The notes: generated by a model not told the origin, from the letters alone. A stretch of DNA of 41,336 nt from an uncultured Pseudothermotoga sp. (GCA_937995655.1 CALKJI010000003.1:1-41336); one strand, 5' to 3'; shown: positions 9,034 through 18,113, counted from the first letter of the stretch. Numbers and translations: made by a program.

Positions 9034-9939
9034 TTGGTGAAAAAGGGTAAAAAAGACCAAAGGAAAAGTGAAGTGCAAAAACGGCAGACAGAGGTACTTT
9101 TGGCAACTTTGGGCACAGAACCACAAGTAGTTACTATCACTCTTGATGAACTTGCAAAAAGAGGCTACTCAGTCAACAAAGTTGTTTTGGTATTCACCAA
9201 AAGTCCTGCGACAATCGAGGCTGTAGAAATGCTCAAAGAGGAGTTTTCCAAACAGCAAAGTCAAATCGAGGTTGTTGAGTGCCCTGTTGAATCAAATGGA
9301 AAGGCTGTGGAAGACTTTCTCACACAAGAAACCTTAAAAGCTTTAATGGTTACCCTGTACTCACAGATTCGAGAGCTGAGAGAAAAGAATTTCATAATCC
9401 ACCTACTAATCTCTGGTGGTCGCAAAATAATGGGAATAATGGCTATGTTGATTGCTCAACTTCTCTTTGGAGAAGAAGACCACATATGGTACTTGATAAC
9501 GGAAGGCTGGAAACCCGGTGATAATCGAAAACTTCATCTTTCTGAACAAGAACGCGCCTGGGTTGTTGAAATTCCTGTGATACATTGGTCTGAAGCCTCA
9601 ACTTTAATTCGCACAGTAGCTCAGATCAGTACACCTGAGGATGTGGCAATGTGGTACAGGAAATTGAATAAAAATGCACAATTAAGGAGAAAAAAGGAAT
9701 TTGTGGAACGTTGGCTAACGCCAGCGGAGAAGGAGTTGGTTAAAGTGGTCTGCCAAGGGTATGACAACGAACATATATCTAAAATCCTGTGCAAGAGAGA
9801 GCAAACTATCGCTAATCAACTGCAAAACATATACGAAAAGCTCAGACAATGGATGGATTATCCAGACAGGCGGGTGGATAGAAACCTTTTGATTGCCGAA
9901 TTTGCACCTTATTTTTCCCTGAATGAAGAAAAGACTTGA
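9034..9939 (+). CDS. CARF protein of the Cas_NE0113 type fused to a LuxR-type HTH
   Basis: Residues about 20-200 match the CRISPR-associated NE0113 family: VLLATLGTEPQVVTITLDEL at the ligand-binding strand-loop, and HLLISGGRKIMGIMAMLIAQ at about residue 127, the second conserved CARF loop. Members are predicted ring nucleases or sensors of cyclic oligoadenylate. Residues about 225-290 are a separate domain: LTPAEKELVKVVCQGYDNEH, then ISKILCKREQTIANQLQNIY, which follows the GerE/LuxR HTH pattern (LTxxExxVLxLxxxGxxNxxIAxxL, then the recognition helix). There is no HEPN or other nuclease motif. It is the first gene of the cmr operon. The start is TTG at 9034 or GTG at 9037, both behind AAGGGGG. 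Inference: a cyclic-nucleotide-responsive regulator that may also degrade the signal. Confidence 0.82.
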   Translation: MVKKGKKDQRKSEVQKRQTEVLLATLGTEPQVVTITLDELAKRGYSVNKVVLVFTKSPATIEAVEMLKEEFSKQQSQIEVVECPVESNGKAVEDFLTQETLKALMVTLYSQIRELREKNFIIHLLISGGRKIMGIMAMLIAQLLFGEEDHIWYLITEGWKPGDNRKLHLSEQERAWVVEIPVIHWSEASTLIRTVAQISTPEDVAMWYRKLNKNAQLRRKKEFVERWLTPAEKELVKVVCQGYDNEHISKILCKREQTIANQLQNIYEKLRQWMDYPDRRVDRNLLIAEFAPYFSLNEEKT

Positions 9940-9953
9940 TCGGAGGTGAAAAA

Positions 9954-10334
9954 ATGATCGTCCTAAACTTTTCCCACTATTTAACGGATAAAATTATAAA
10001 ACAATTGGAAGAAAAGTTGGGTAACACCATTCAAAAGATAATAGATTTGGACGCAAAGATTGACATGGAAAGACCTTTGGCACCACAAATATCAACGATC
10101 GCTGACAGAGTTGGTTTCAGTTCCTACGAATGGCAAAGCCTTCGGTTCATTGTAAATCCACCTTCGTTGAACGTGAGCGCCGTGACTCTCTTAGCAGAGC
10201 TTCACGGAAGATGTGGCTTTTTCCCGCCCATCATAAGGCTCAAACCGTTGCAGGACAGTGCAACAGTGAAATTTGAAATGGCGGAGATCATCAACCTGCA
10301 AAAGGTTAGAAACGAAGCCAGGTTGAAAAGATAA
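9954..10334 (+). CDS. csx15: CRISPR-associated protein Csx15
   Basis: A small protein of about 126 residues. MIVLNFSHYLTDKIIKQLEE at the N-terminus, then EWQSLRFIVNPPSLNVSA, LLAELHGRCGFFPPIIRLKP, and FEMAEIINLQKVRNEAR at the C-terminus fit my memory of the Csx15 family of type III loci. The family is thought to be CARF-related and to bind cyclic oligoadenylate, acting as a signal damper or sponge; I treat that role as provisional. The ATG at 9954 follows GGAGGTG by five bases and is preferred over an in-frame TTG at 9936. It lies 14 bases after the CARF-HTH gene and 25 before the CARF-HEPN gene, so all three signalling genes form one unit. Confidence 0.8.
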   Translation: MIVLNFSHYLTDKIIKQLEEKLGNTIQKIIDLDAKIDMERPLAPQISTIADRVGFSSYEWQSLRFIVNPPSLNVSAVTLLAELHGRCGFFPPIIRLKPLQDSATVKFEMAEIINLQKVRNEARLKR

Positions 10335-10359
10335 CAGATCTCGGAAAGGGGGATCGGGT

Positions 10360-11655
10360 TTGAAAAAACTCATAAGCTTCTTGGGAAAAGGAGAATACAA
10401 TACAGTTACATATTTCTACCAGGAACAAGAGGTCACAACGAATCTGTTTGTAGAAGCCGCTGTGAAAATCTTCAAACCAGATATGTTGATACTTTTATTG
10501 ACAGAGTCGTCATTGGAGACAGGTCAACGATCGGAGGGTCAAGATAATTCACCTGAGCTAGAGCACGTTGAAAAACTGAAAAAAGAGTTGAGGGACATCG
10601 TTGATATTGAATATGGCAAAATTCCCGAAGGTAAATCAAAAAAAGAAATCTGGGAGATCTTTGAAATTTGCTCCCGTTATGTGGAAAGGGATGACAAATT
10701 ACTCATCGATATAACTCACGGCTTTCGTTCCCTTCCATTGATAGTTTTTGTGTCGATGGTCTATCTTCAGAGGTTCAAACATGCAGAGATTGAGGCTATT
10801 TTGTACGGAGCTTACGAAGCAAAAAATGATGGCAGAGCGCCCATATTTGACCTTAGGGAACTGCTCGATCTCTTTGAATGGATGGTAGGTGTGGAGTTTT
10901 TAAAGAAATCGGGCGATGCCGATTTGGTTGCACAAGCTTTACGTAGAACCCAAGACAGAGTTTGGAAAGAACAAAGCAATAGTGAACAAAAGCCGAAAAA
11001 ATTGCAGAACTTGGGTAGCAGGCTCAAAGATCTATCAGACAAATTCAAATCTGTGAACCCTTTAGAAGTGATGAAGCAAGCTAAGGAAGTACTAAAACAG
11101 ATTGAGGAAGTTCATGACGAAGTTAAAAATTGGGCAAAGCCTTTCGGCGCCATCTTGGATGATCTAAAGGAAGAAATTCAGCAAATTGCGTACGACAATG
11201 ATATCTCATATCTAACAGAAGAAAACTTGAAAAAACAGTTGGCAGTCATTGAATACTACAAGGCAAAGGGAAGATTTCACGAGGCAATTCTATGCTTAAG
11301 AGAATGGATCGTTGACTACGTGGCACTGGGCTGTTCAAAAGATAAATGGCTTGAAAGAGAGTACAGATCGATGATCGAGGGAAGAATTAACGAACGTGTA
11401 AAAGAGACTTTAAGCAAAGAAAGAGGCATAGCCAACGAATGCCAGTCTGTGAGCTTAACCGAAGAGCAACGCCAGATATCTCAGTACCTTGACAAGATCA
11501 AAGAGAACAAAAAGGACCTGACCAGTATATGGAATAACATTAAAGGCATTCGTAACAGCATAGCACATTGTGGCAAACCCAGAAAAACACAAAAAGATTT
11601 ACAAAAGTATGCAGAGGAAAAAATAGGGGAATTAAAGGAACTCTTGGAGCAATAA
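10360..11655 (+). CDS. CARF-HEPN ribonuclease, TM1812/Csx2 type (TIGR02221-like)
   Basis: The N-terminal CARF domain (residues 1 to about 165) opens MKKLISFLGKGEYNTVTYFY and carries DITHGFRSLPL at about residue 112, the family hallmark. A charged, helical and probably coiled-coil linker follows (about 190-270). The C-terminal helical domain ends with RNSIAH near residue 398, an R-X4-H HEPN ribonuclease motif. Proteins of this type (Csx1 in a broad sense) are activated by cyclic oligoadenylate made by Cas10 and cut RNA without sequence specificity, causing dormancy or abortive defence. The start is TTG at 10360 behind AAAGGGGG. It is followed 26 bases later by cmr1. This is the only recognisable toxic effector in the island and must serve one or both Cas10 proteins. 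Confidence 0.9.
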   Translation: MKKLISFLGKGEYNTVTYFYQEQEVTTNLFVEAAVKIFKPDMLILLLTESSLETGQRSEGQDNSPELEHVEKLKKELRDIVDIEYGKIPEGKSKKEIWEIFEICSRYVERDDKLLIDITHGFRSLPLIVFVSMVYLQRFKHAEIEAILYGAYEAKNDGRAPIFDLRELLDLFEWMVGVEFLKKSGDADLVAQALRRTQDRVWKEQSNSEQKPKKLQNLGSRLKDLSDKFKSVNPLEVMKQAKEVLKQIEEVHDEVKNWAKPFGAILDDLKEEIQQIAYDNDISYLTEENLKKQLAVIEYYKAKGRFHEAILCLREWIVDYVALGCSKDKWLEREYRSMIEGRINERVKETLSKERGIANECQSVSLTEEQRQISQYLDKIKENKKDLTSIWNNIKGIRNSIAHCGKPRKTQKDLQKYAEEKIGELKELLEQ

Positions 11656-11681
11656 AAGCTGACCGAAGGAGGTGAAGGCAC

Positions 11682-12728
11682 TTGAAAATCGAGGCGATTT
11701 ACGAAATTAGCTCTCCGCTTTTTATGAGGGGTGCAGATCCATCGGGCTCGCTTGAACTTAGACCCGCAAGTTTCAAAGGATTGCTTCGCTTCTGGTTTCG
11801 AGCTGTAGCATTTTGTAGACTCGGCTCGGTGAAAGGGGTCCTTGAAGAGGAGAACAAACTTTTTGGAAGCAAAAGTGGGCAGAGTCGGGTTTCCTTAACC
11901 ATCAATCCTATCAATGTTTCCCTTGGAAACCTAGGCAAACTTGATTTTGGCCTTAGATATTTAGGGTACGGTTTGTTAAGCAAATCACAAAAAAACCAGG
12001 CAATTAAACATGGAACACGAGTGAAACTCATACTGAATATAAAAGATCTTGTGGGTAAGGAAGAGTTGTCTTTACTGGAAAAATCGCTGTGTGCCCTTGG
12101 TACCTTTGGTGGAGCTGGTGCTCGCAGTAGACGAGGATTTGGCTCTTTAACGCTGGTGTATTTAATCATCGATGGCAAAAAATATAAATCTGGCAAAGAA
12201 TATAAATCTAAGGAAGATTTGAAAAATTTTATTTGCAAGTTCCTAAAAGCTGTGATCGGAAAGAACAATAACACCTTACCACCCTACACAGCTTTCAGTG
12301 GCAAAACTCAGGTTTTCATAGGAGAGGCGAGTGATAACCCAATCGAGCTCTTGGAAAAAATAGGACAAGAATTAAAACAATATCGAATGTCATTTAAAAA
12401 TAAAGAAATCGTTGAAAAAGTCAAAAAGAAGGTTATTTTCGGACTTTCTTCTCCCTATAAGTTAGGGGAGTCAACCGTTAAGATTGTTTCGGAATCTTCT
12501 GGCAATAGAAGGGCAAGCCCACTTTTTATTCACATACACAAAGTTCAAGATAATAAATACGTCCCAGTTTTCACAGTCTTCCCAGCACAGTTTCTCCCTC
12601 GCGGGGCATGGTTGCAGATAGATAATCAAAGGGAAAGAATCACTATCAATGAACAAGACTTTAAAGTAATTTCTGAATTTCTCAGATCCGATTCACTAAA
12701 TGCCCAGGAGGTGTGCAAGAATGAGTAA
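11682..12728 (+). CDS. cmr1: Type III-B RAMP subunit Cmr1
   Basis: Cmr1 is a double-RRM RAMP protein at the head end of the Cmr backbone, where it binds the 3' end of the crRNA-target duplex. The sequence shows the Cmr1 start IYEISSPLFMRGADPSGSLE and the signature LRPASFKGLLRFWFRA, followed by LFGSKSGQSRV. A glycine-rich loop GGAGARSRRGFGSL near residue 145 is the typical RAMP G-loop. The length of 348 residues is usual. It starts with TTG at 11682 after GGAGGTG. Its stop overlaps the start of the cas10 gene by eight bases, so the operon is translationally coupled. Confidence 0.93.
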   Translation: MKIEAIYEISSPLFMRGADPSGSLELRPASFKGLLRFWFRAVAFCRLGSVKGVLEEENKLFGSKSGQSRVSLTINPINVSLGNLGKLDFGLRYLGYGLLSKSQKNQAIKHGTRVKLILNIKDLVGKEELSLLEKSLCALGTFGGAGARSRRGFGSLTLVYLIIDGKKYKSGKEYKSKEDLKNFICKFLKAVIGKNNNTLPPYTAFSGKTQVFIGEASDNPIELLEKIGQELKQYRMSFKNKEIVEKVKKKVIFGLSSPYKLGESTVKIVSESSGNRRASPLFIHIHKVQDNKYVPVFTVFPAQFLPRGAWLQIDNQRERITINEQDFKVISEFLRSDSLNAQEVCKNE

Positions 12729-14661
12729 TGTAATCTTACATTTTTCCATAGGACCTGTTAAGGATTTTGTTGCTCAAGCAAGGCGAACTCGTGATTTCTG
12801 GGCGGGGTCGTTCTTGCTTTCCTATCTATCGGCGTTGGCAATGCTGGAAATTTTAGAGAATGGTGGGGAGATTGTCTATCCCATCGTTGCAACGAATGGC
12901 AAAATTTTAGACCCACTATTGAAGGCTATAAAAGATGTCAAAGAAACCAAGACAACCCAAGAAAATCCAAGCATAGCTACATTACCTAATCGCTTTATGG
13001 CACGTGTACCTATGGACTTCGATGCCAAAAGATGTGTAGAGGCTGTTAAAAACGGGTGGAACAAGATAGCTCAAAGCCTTTGGCAAAGGTATGTCATGCC
13101 TGTAGCCTCGAAAGGTAAAGGGACGGACGTAATTTGGAAGCGCCAGGTCGAGAGTTTTTGGGAGATCAATTGGGCTATGGGAGGTGAAGGACAAACCAAT
13201 CTTTTGGAACTTAGAAAGAACTGGCGCACTCACTTATTACCCGACGAGCCAGGGGATAAGTGCACACTCATGGGGCTGTTTCAGGAAATCTCAGGATACA
13301 CTCGCACAAGGGAGAGAAACAAACAAGAGGAATTCTGGAAGGCTTTAAGAGAAAGGGTGGGTGAATACCAGCTGGATGAAAAAGAAAGACTTTCAGCAAT
13401 AGGTCTGATAAAAAGGCTGTTCCCCCTTGTAGCTAAAGATGCTATAGGTTGGGATCCTAAACAAAGAAACTACCCATCGACACCTTATCTGGCGGCACTA
13501 CCCTGGATTGTTGAAGTCATCACAGATCATAAACAAGCAGCTTTAGAATATGCTCAACTCTTTTCTAATCTTCCTGAAGTCAACAATACAGAAAATTACG
13601 AAATCTTTCCAGAACTAAAAGAGATTGCAACCCAAAACCCTGATCTATCTAAATTTCTTTCACTCAGTGGAAATTGCTTTCATAAAAGTGCTTTGGAAAA
13701 TCCCAACCTGTGGAACATTCAAGACGTTGAAAGGCAAAAAGAATTCAAAAAAAAGACAAAAGAGGCTTTGGAAAACATAGAACGTAAAGTAGGTCAAAAA
13801 CCATCGCCCTTTTATGCACTTTTGTTGTTCGATGGAGACAATATGGGAAAACTCTTGAGAGAATGCAACCCCCAAGAGGTTAGTTTAGCACTTAAAAATT
13901 TTTCAGCCAAGGTTGACAACGTCGTGAGCAAGTATAGAGGTGTTTTAGTCTATGCCGGTGGGGATGACGTTCTAGCGCTCAGTAGCTTAGAGAACGCTTT
14001 GGATTTAGCCATTGACATTCGCAAAACCTACACCCACTCATTTGAAGAAGTCTTTAAACAAAACTTTGCAGATGTGAGTAAAAGTGGTGGTGGAACAATC
14101 TCTGGGGCGATCGTCTATGCCCACTACAATCTACCGTTCACAGCGATCGTAAGACAAGCTCACCACCTTCTCGACGATGTGGCAAAGGATAAAACTGGAA
14201 GGGACAGCCTGGCGATAACCGTTTGGAAGGGTTCGGGACAAACTCTCGTCTGGTCGGCTCCTTGGGACTTTCTGATTACAGAAAACGGAAACATCTTTAA
14301 GGAACTGATGGGAATGTTAAACCCCAAAGGTGATGACAGGCAGTTCAGCTTTTCTTTCTTTTACAATTTGAAAACTTTAGTTGAGTCTCTGTTTTCAGGC
14401 GACAAAGAGAAACGCCCAAAACTGAGCCATGAGGATCTTTTGGACCTTTTGGCTGCCGAGTATAGAAAAAGCAAGAGGTTCGAGGTGGATTGGACGACGG
14501 CGAAGAAAAATGTGGAAAACATTGTCAAGATCTGTAGAAAGGTAAAAAGAGAAAGTTCTTCAAAAAAGGGAGGTTACCTTACCAAAGTCGATGAAGATTC
14601 TTTCGTTACCGATGGGCTCATGTTGATCAAATTTCTAACTCAAAGGGGACTGGGAGCATGA
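12721..14661 (+). CDS. cmr2: Type III-B Cas10/Cmr2, cyclase-competent, no HD domain
   Basis: The large subunit of the Cmr complex. It opens ILHFSIGPVKDFVAQARRTR, the segment that in longer Cmr2 proteins comes after the N-terminal HD domain. At about 646 residues it lacks that domain and has no HD dyad near the N-terminus, so ssDNA cleavage is not expected. The palm domain keeps LLLFDGDNMGKLL (about residue 375) and AGGDDVLAL with GGDD at about 413-416, so it should make cyclic oligoadenylate on target RNA binding. The ATG at 12721 follows AGGAGGTG; an in-frame upstream start at 12700 lies inside cmr1 and is less likely. Upstream CARF genes fit the signalling role. Confidence 0.95.
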   Translation: MSNVILHFSIGPVKDFVAQARRTRDFWAGSFLLSYLSALAMLEILENGGEIVYPIVATNGKILDPLLKAIKDVKETKTTQENPSIATLPNRFMARVPMDFDAKRCVEAVKNGWNKIAQSLWQRYVMPVASKGKGTDVIWKRQVESFWEINWAMGGEGQTNLLELRKNWRTHLLPDEPGDKCTLMGLFQEISGYTRTRERNKQEEFWKALRERVGEYQLDEKERLSAIGLIKRLFPLVAKDAIGWDPKQRNYPSTPYLAALPWIVEVITDHKQAALEYAQLFSNLPEVNNTENYEIFPELKEIATQNPDLSKFLSLSGNCFHKSALENPNLWNIQDVERQKEFKKKTKEALENIERKVGQKPSPFYALLLFDGDNMGKLLRECNPQEVSLALKNFSAKVDNVVSKYRGVLVYAGGDDVLALSSLENALDLAIDIRKTYTHSFEEVFKQNFADVSKSGGGTISGAIVYAHYNLPFTAIVRQAHHLLDDVAKDKTGRDSLAITVWKGSGQTLVWSAPWDFLITENGNIFKELMGMLNPKGDDRQFSFSFFYNLKTLVESLFSGDKEKRPKLSHEDLLDLLAAEYRKSKRFEVDWTTAKKNVENIVKICRKVKRESSSKKGGYLTKVDEDSFVTDGLMLIKFLTQRGLGA

Positions 14662-15770
14662 GTTGGTCAAAATGGGTTTTTCAAGCAGTTGATTCCTTTT
14701 TCTTTCGAGGCCCTGTTTCCTTCCATGCGACAGAAGGGGGATACACGGTTGTAAGAAGTATCTTTCCACCCTTTGTAACCACCCTTCAAGGGGCTATTAG
14801 ATATGCCTTGGCGACCGCCATGGGATGGGTCCCTGATAGAGAAAAGACTCTACCTCGTGAACTGGGTGATGAAAACAACTTGGGAGCGCTCAGCTTTAGA
14901 GGACCCTACGTGGAGTACAAAAATTCGGTCTATTTCCCCGTTCCTTCTTTGCTTCTAAAGGCTGGTGAAAATTACGTAAGGCTAAAGCCTGGCCCGAAGG
15001 TAAAGACCGACTTGGGTGAAGTACATCTTCCAGTTGTCCCAGAGCAGTACATAGGAGCTTTGAAAGAATTGAGAGACAGTTACATCTCCTATGACAATCT
15101 TGCAATGATTCTTCAAGGTTTTCTACCAAAAGATCAAGATCTTCTTACTCCAAAGGATCTCTACTCAATCGAAGAGCGTGTGGGCATAGGGAGGTCTCCC
15201 AAAAAACACACGGCCATGGAAGGCTACCTATACTACATAGACCATGTAAGGCTCTATCCTTGGGTGGCACTGACGGTCTACGTTTCTGGGATACCAGACC
15301 AGGTAGACCTATCAAAGATCAAGACCGTTCCACTTGGCGGCGAGGGAAGGCTTGCTACGGTTGTAATCAATGAGTGCGATGTAGTTAGAATAATTCCTCC
15401 TTTCCCCACATTGGATTGTGACAAAGATGGAAAACTCAGATTTTTTGTGATGCTTTTAACACCCGGATGGTTTGAAGATCCATGGAAAGTTATCTTAAAG
15501 GGCCCCTCAGAACTCGCAGCTGAGAAAGATGTACAGGTCGTATCTGCTTGTATTGGAAAGAGCATGTACATGGGAGGTTGGGACTTAAAGAATGGAGAAC
15601 CAAGGGCCTCGCACCCAATAATTCCACCAGGAAGCCTGTGGTTCTACGAGGCTAAAGAAAGTAAAGAGCTAAAAACAAAGTTGGAAAAGTTGCATGGTGA
15701 ATGTCTCGATATCAAAAAGGAGTTTGGTTTTAGCCAAATTTTGATAGGAAGATGGGAGGGTCTCGAATGA
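14658..15770 (+). CDS. cmr3: Type III-B RAMP subunit Cmr3
   Basis: Cmr3 binds the 5' repeat-derived tag of the crRNA and contacts Cmr2, like Csm4 in type III-A. Family features are the N-terminal QAVDSFFFRGPVSFHATEGG, followed by the SIFPPFVTTLQGAIRYAL helix, a central LSFRGPYV segment, and the C-terminal GKSMYMGGWDLKNGEPRASH region with PPGSLWFYEA. The length of 370 residues is normal. The ATG overlaps the stop of cmr2 by four bases (ATGA). Confidence 0.93.
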   Translation: MSWSKWVFQAVDSFFFRGPVSFHATEGGYTVVRSIFPPFVTTLQGAIRYALATAMGWVPDREKTLPRELGDENNLGALSFRGPYVEYKNSVYFPVPSLLLKAGENYVRLKPGPKVKTDLGEVHLPVVPEQYIGALKELRDSYISYDNLAMILQGFLPKDQDLLTPKDLYSIEERVGIGRSPKKHTAMEGYLYYIDHVRLYPWVALTVYVSGIPDQVDLSKIKTVPLGGEGRLATVVINECDVVRIIPPFPTLDCDKDGKLRFFVMLLTPGWFEDPWKVILKGPSELAAEKDVQVVSACIGKSMYMGGWDLKNGEPRASHPIIPPGSLWFYEAKESKELKTKLEKLHGECLDIKKEFGFSQILIGRWEGLE

Positions 15771-16624
15771 ACGGTACCGTTCTGTCGCTCTTTGCAGAAA
15801 CAAGTTTACACCCTGGCATTGGTCAAATAGTGGGAGCCGTAGACTTGCCTGTGGCTCGTGAAAGGGCAACAGGTTATCCCGTCATCTTTGGCTCAAGTCT
15901 AAAGGGTGCTTTGAGAGAAAAGTGTGAAAAAAAATTGATCAAAGAACAAAATGAAGGTAAAGACGGAGCTATAGCTCGGATTTTCGGCCAAGCCGAACAA
16001 GCGGGCTCGTTGTTGATATCAGATGCTCGCATCCTTTTGCTACCTGTCAGGTCTATTCCAGGTCCCTTCAGATGGATCACCTGCCCTCACATATTAGAAC
16101 GTTTGAAGAGGGATTTAGCGCTTGTAGGTATTACAAAGGACTTTCAAATTCCCAATGTCCAAGATCGAGCTTTCGTGCATAATTCATCAAAAGATTCACA
16201 AGTTTTCTTGGAAGAGATTGTGACAGATGTACAAAAGGACGATTCTATTGAGAAAATAGTCGAAGTCTTGGAAAATTTTATTCCTCATGATTTCGTTAAA
16301 AAACGTTTCAAAAAACAGTTCATGATCATTGACGATGAGGAATTTCAATACTTTGCTCAATATGGACTTCAAGTTAACGCACGAAATGTTTTGGACGAGA
16401 AAAAAATCAGTCTAAACCTGTGGTACGAAGAGCTCATCCCACACGATACATTGTTCTATTCTTTGATTTTTGAAAGAAAACTTTCTGAAAATCAAAACGA
16501 TATAGAGGTTCTAAAACGTATTTTTACAGAAGACAAATACCTTCAGATCGGTGGCAACGAGACTATAGGCCAAGGATGGTGCACAGTAACCTTTGTTAAC
16601 CTCGGTGGAGGTGAAAAGAAATGA
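15767..16624 (+). CDS. cmr4: Type III-B backbone RAMP and target-RNA nuclease Cmr4
   Basis: Cmr4 forms the repeated helical backbone and cuts target RNA at six-base intervals. The N-terminus LFAETSLHPGIGQIVGAVDL places an Asp at residue 26, matching the catalytic Asp of characterised Cmr4 proteins, followed by RERATGYPVIFGSSLKGALR, the family signature. The C-terminus has LQIGGNETIGQGWC, the glycine-rich RAMP loop. I chose the ATG at 15767, which overlaps the cmr3 stop in ATGA and follows GGGAGGG; this gives 285 residues and D26. An in-frame GTG-type start 15 bases upstream is less likely. Confidence 0.95.
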   Translation: MNGTVLSLFAETSLHPGIGQIVGAVDLPVARERATGYPVIFGSSLKGALREKCEKKLIKEQNEGKDGAIARIFGQAEQAGSLLISDARILLLPVRSIPGPFRWITCPHILERLKRDLALVGITKDFQIPNVQDRAFVHNSSKDSQVFLEEIVTDVQKDDSIEKIVEVLENFIPHDFVKKRFKKQFMIIDDEEFQYFAQYGLQVNARNVLDEKKISLNLWYEELIPHDTLFYSLIFERKLSENQNDIEVLKRIFTEDKYLQIGGNETIGQGWCTVTFVNLGGGEKK

Positions 16625-17034
16625 AAAAATCCATCAACCAGCAAAGGGCTAAAAACGCTTTCGAGCAAGTGAAGAAGCTGCAGGAAAATAATAATGACTC
16701 AGCCACTAGATCCAATTATGTGTCTTACGTAGAAAACCTACCCACAATGATTTTGATAAATGGACTGGGCCAAGCAATGGCAACACTTCTGGCACAAGTC
16801 GAAAATGATGAAACAGATCCTCACTATTTGCTTTACGACCATGTGCAAAAATGGCTTTGTAGGGATGACCAAAGTGCACCATTTCGTGGTAAAAAGGACC
16901 TCATGGAAGCTATAGTTAGTTCTAGTAGGGAGGAATATATCAAAGCTCAGGCAGAGGCTCTTGCCTATTTAGAATGGCTCAAGAAATTCGCCGTTGCCTT
17001 TTTGAAACCCCGCGACGGCAAAGGGGAGGAGTGA
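16621..17034 (+). CDS. cmr5: Type III-B small subunit Cmr5
   Basis: Cmr5 is the small all-helical subunit that runs along the Cmr4 filament. At 137 residues it has the expected size, and it carries the family pattern SINQQRAKNAFEQVKKLQ at the N-terminus, YVSYVENLPTMILINGLGQA in the middle, and a C-terminal helix rich in Lys and Glu with AQAEALAYLEWLKKFAVAFL. The ATG overlaps the end of cmr4 by four bases, and its stop lies two bases before the cmr6 ATG. Confidence 0.92.
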   Translation: MKKSINQQRAKNAFEQVKKLQENNNDSATRSNYVSYVENLPTMILINGLGQAMATLLAQVENDETDPHYLLYDHVQKWLCRDDQSAPFRGKKDLMEAIVSSSREEYIKAQAEALAYLEWLKKFAVAFLKPRDGKGEE

Positions 17035-17036
17035 TC

Positions 17037-17843
17037 ATGCTCCCCATGTATAAAATAATTGCACATGAAAATATTCTTTCGCGTTCAGGCAAAAACTTTA
17101 ATGCGGGACTTATCTTTGCAAAGTTTTTCGACCGTTGGGATGATAGTAAAAGGTGGTCTTTTCAGAAAAATTCGAAGCAAGAATGGTTAAAGAAATTCAT
17201 TAGCGCTTACAAAGCTATGGACAATGATTTAATTTCCCAGCAACTGGAGGAGTATTCCTATCGTCTAAAGAGACTTGTCAATGCTTTAGGCGGAACAGTA
17301 ATGTTGTACAAAACGAAGTGGAGGTTTGTTGCTGGCTTAGGATTGAAAAATCCAACGGAGATTGGATTTTCTTGGCATCATACTTTGGGGGTACCGTACC
17401 TGCCTGGCAGTTCTTTCAAAGGTCTAGTCCGTTCATGGGTGGAAAACTTCCAAAAACGTGACCCTGAAGAAATCAAAAGAATCTTTGGATCTATGGACAA
17501 ACAAAAGTCTGATATGGTGGGGAGCGTTATCTTTTTCGACGTGCTACCTTCTCGAAAGGTTGAACTGGAACTGGACGTGATGACACCTCACTACAGTCCC
17601 TACTATATGCAAAAAGATGATCGTTCGGAAGATCCAGGCGACTGGTTTGACCCGGTGCCTATTCATTTCCTGACGGTCGCTCACGATCAACCCTTTGTCT
17701 TTTGCGTGGCACCACGAACGAAAGAGCACGTGCAAGACATGGAAAAGGTGAAAGGATGGATACACGAAGCACTCACTCAGAAGGGCGCAGGTGCAAAAAC
17801 AAACGTTGGGTATGGGAGGTTTGAGCAGATTACTGAAGCATAA
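17037..17843 (+). CDS. cmr6: Type III-B RAMP subunit Cmr6
   Basis: Cmr6 is the terminal RAMP subunit, capping the backbone with Cmr1. The signature HTLGVPYLPGSSFKGLVRSW is at about residue 115, followed by GSVIFFDVLPSRKVELELDV and TPHYSPYY, all typical. A C-terminal GAGAKTNVGYGRF glycine-rich loop completes the fold. The ATG at 17037 follows GGGGAGGA by six bases, giving 268 residues; the frame is open to 16974 inside cmr5, but that part is not family-like. It is the last gene of the plus-strand operon. Confidence 0.94.
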   Translation: MLPMYKIIAHENILSRSGKNFNAGLIFAKFFDRWDDSKRWSFQKNSKQEWLKKFISAYKAMDNDLISQQLEEYSYRLKRLVNALGGTVMLYKTKWRFVAGLGLKNPTEIGFSWHHTLGVPYLPGSSFKGLVRSWVENFQKRDPEEIKRIFGSMDKQKSDMVGSVIFFDVLPSRKVELELDVMTPHYSPYYMQKDDRSEDPGDWFDPVPIHFLTVAHDQPFVFCVAPRTKEHVQDMEKVKGWIHEALTQKGAGAKTNVGYGRFEQITEA

Positions 17844-18113
17844 ATCAAAATCAAGAATCTCTCGTTGAGGTATTGTAAAATCTAAATTTGGTGAGCTGTG
17901 TAGGTGGCTTAAGTTAGAACAAACTTAGGTGTAAATTACATCGGAGATTTCAAATTTTCATCACCTTGTGCCTTTGGTAAAAGGGTAGATCAAAATATTT
18001 ACCATTTCTGGATCTCAAAGATTCACAATTATCTGTGAAAATAAACTTGTCTGAAGCCAAATTTACCATTAGAAAAACCAAGCCGTTAGAAAGAAATAGA
18101 CCGAAAGAACAAC
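17844..18113. other. Gap between the convergent Cmr and Csm operons
   Basis: These 270 AT-rich bases separate two operons that converge here. A TTCACA-ATTATC-TGTGAA stem-loop lies at 18022-18039 but has no T-tract, so it is at best a weak or factor-dependent stop. No CRISPR repeat, gene or mobile-element end is visible. Confidence 0.5.

Noticed and set aside
18022-18039. Terminator between the convergent cmr and csm operons
   Set aside because: Six-bp AT-rich stem without a T-tract on either strand.
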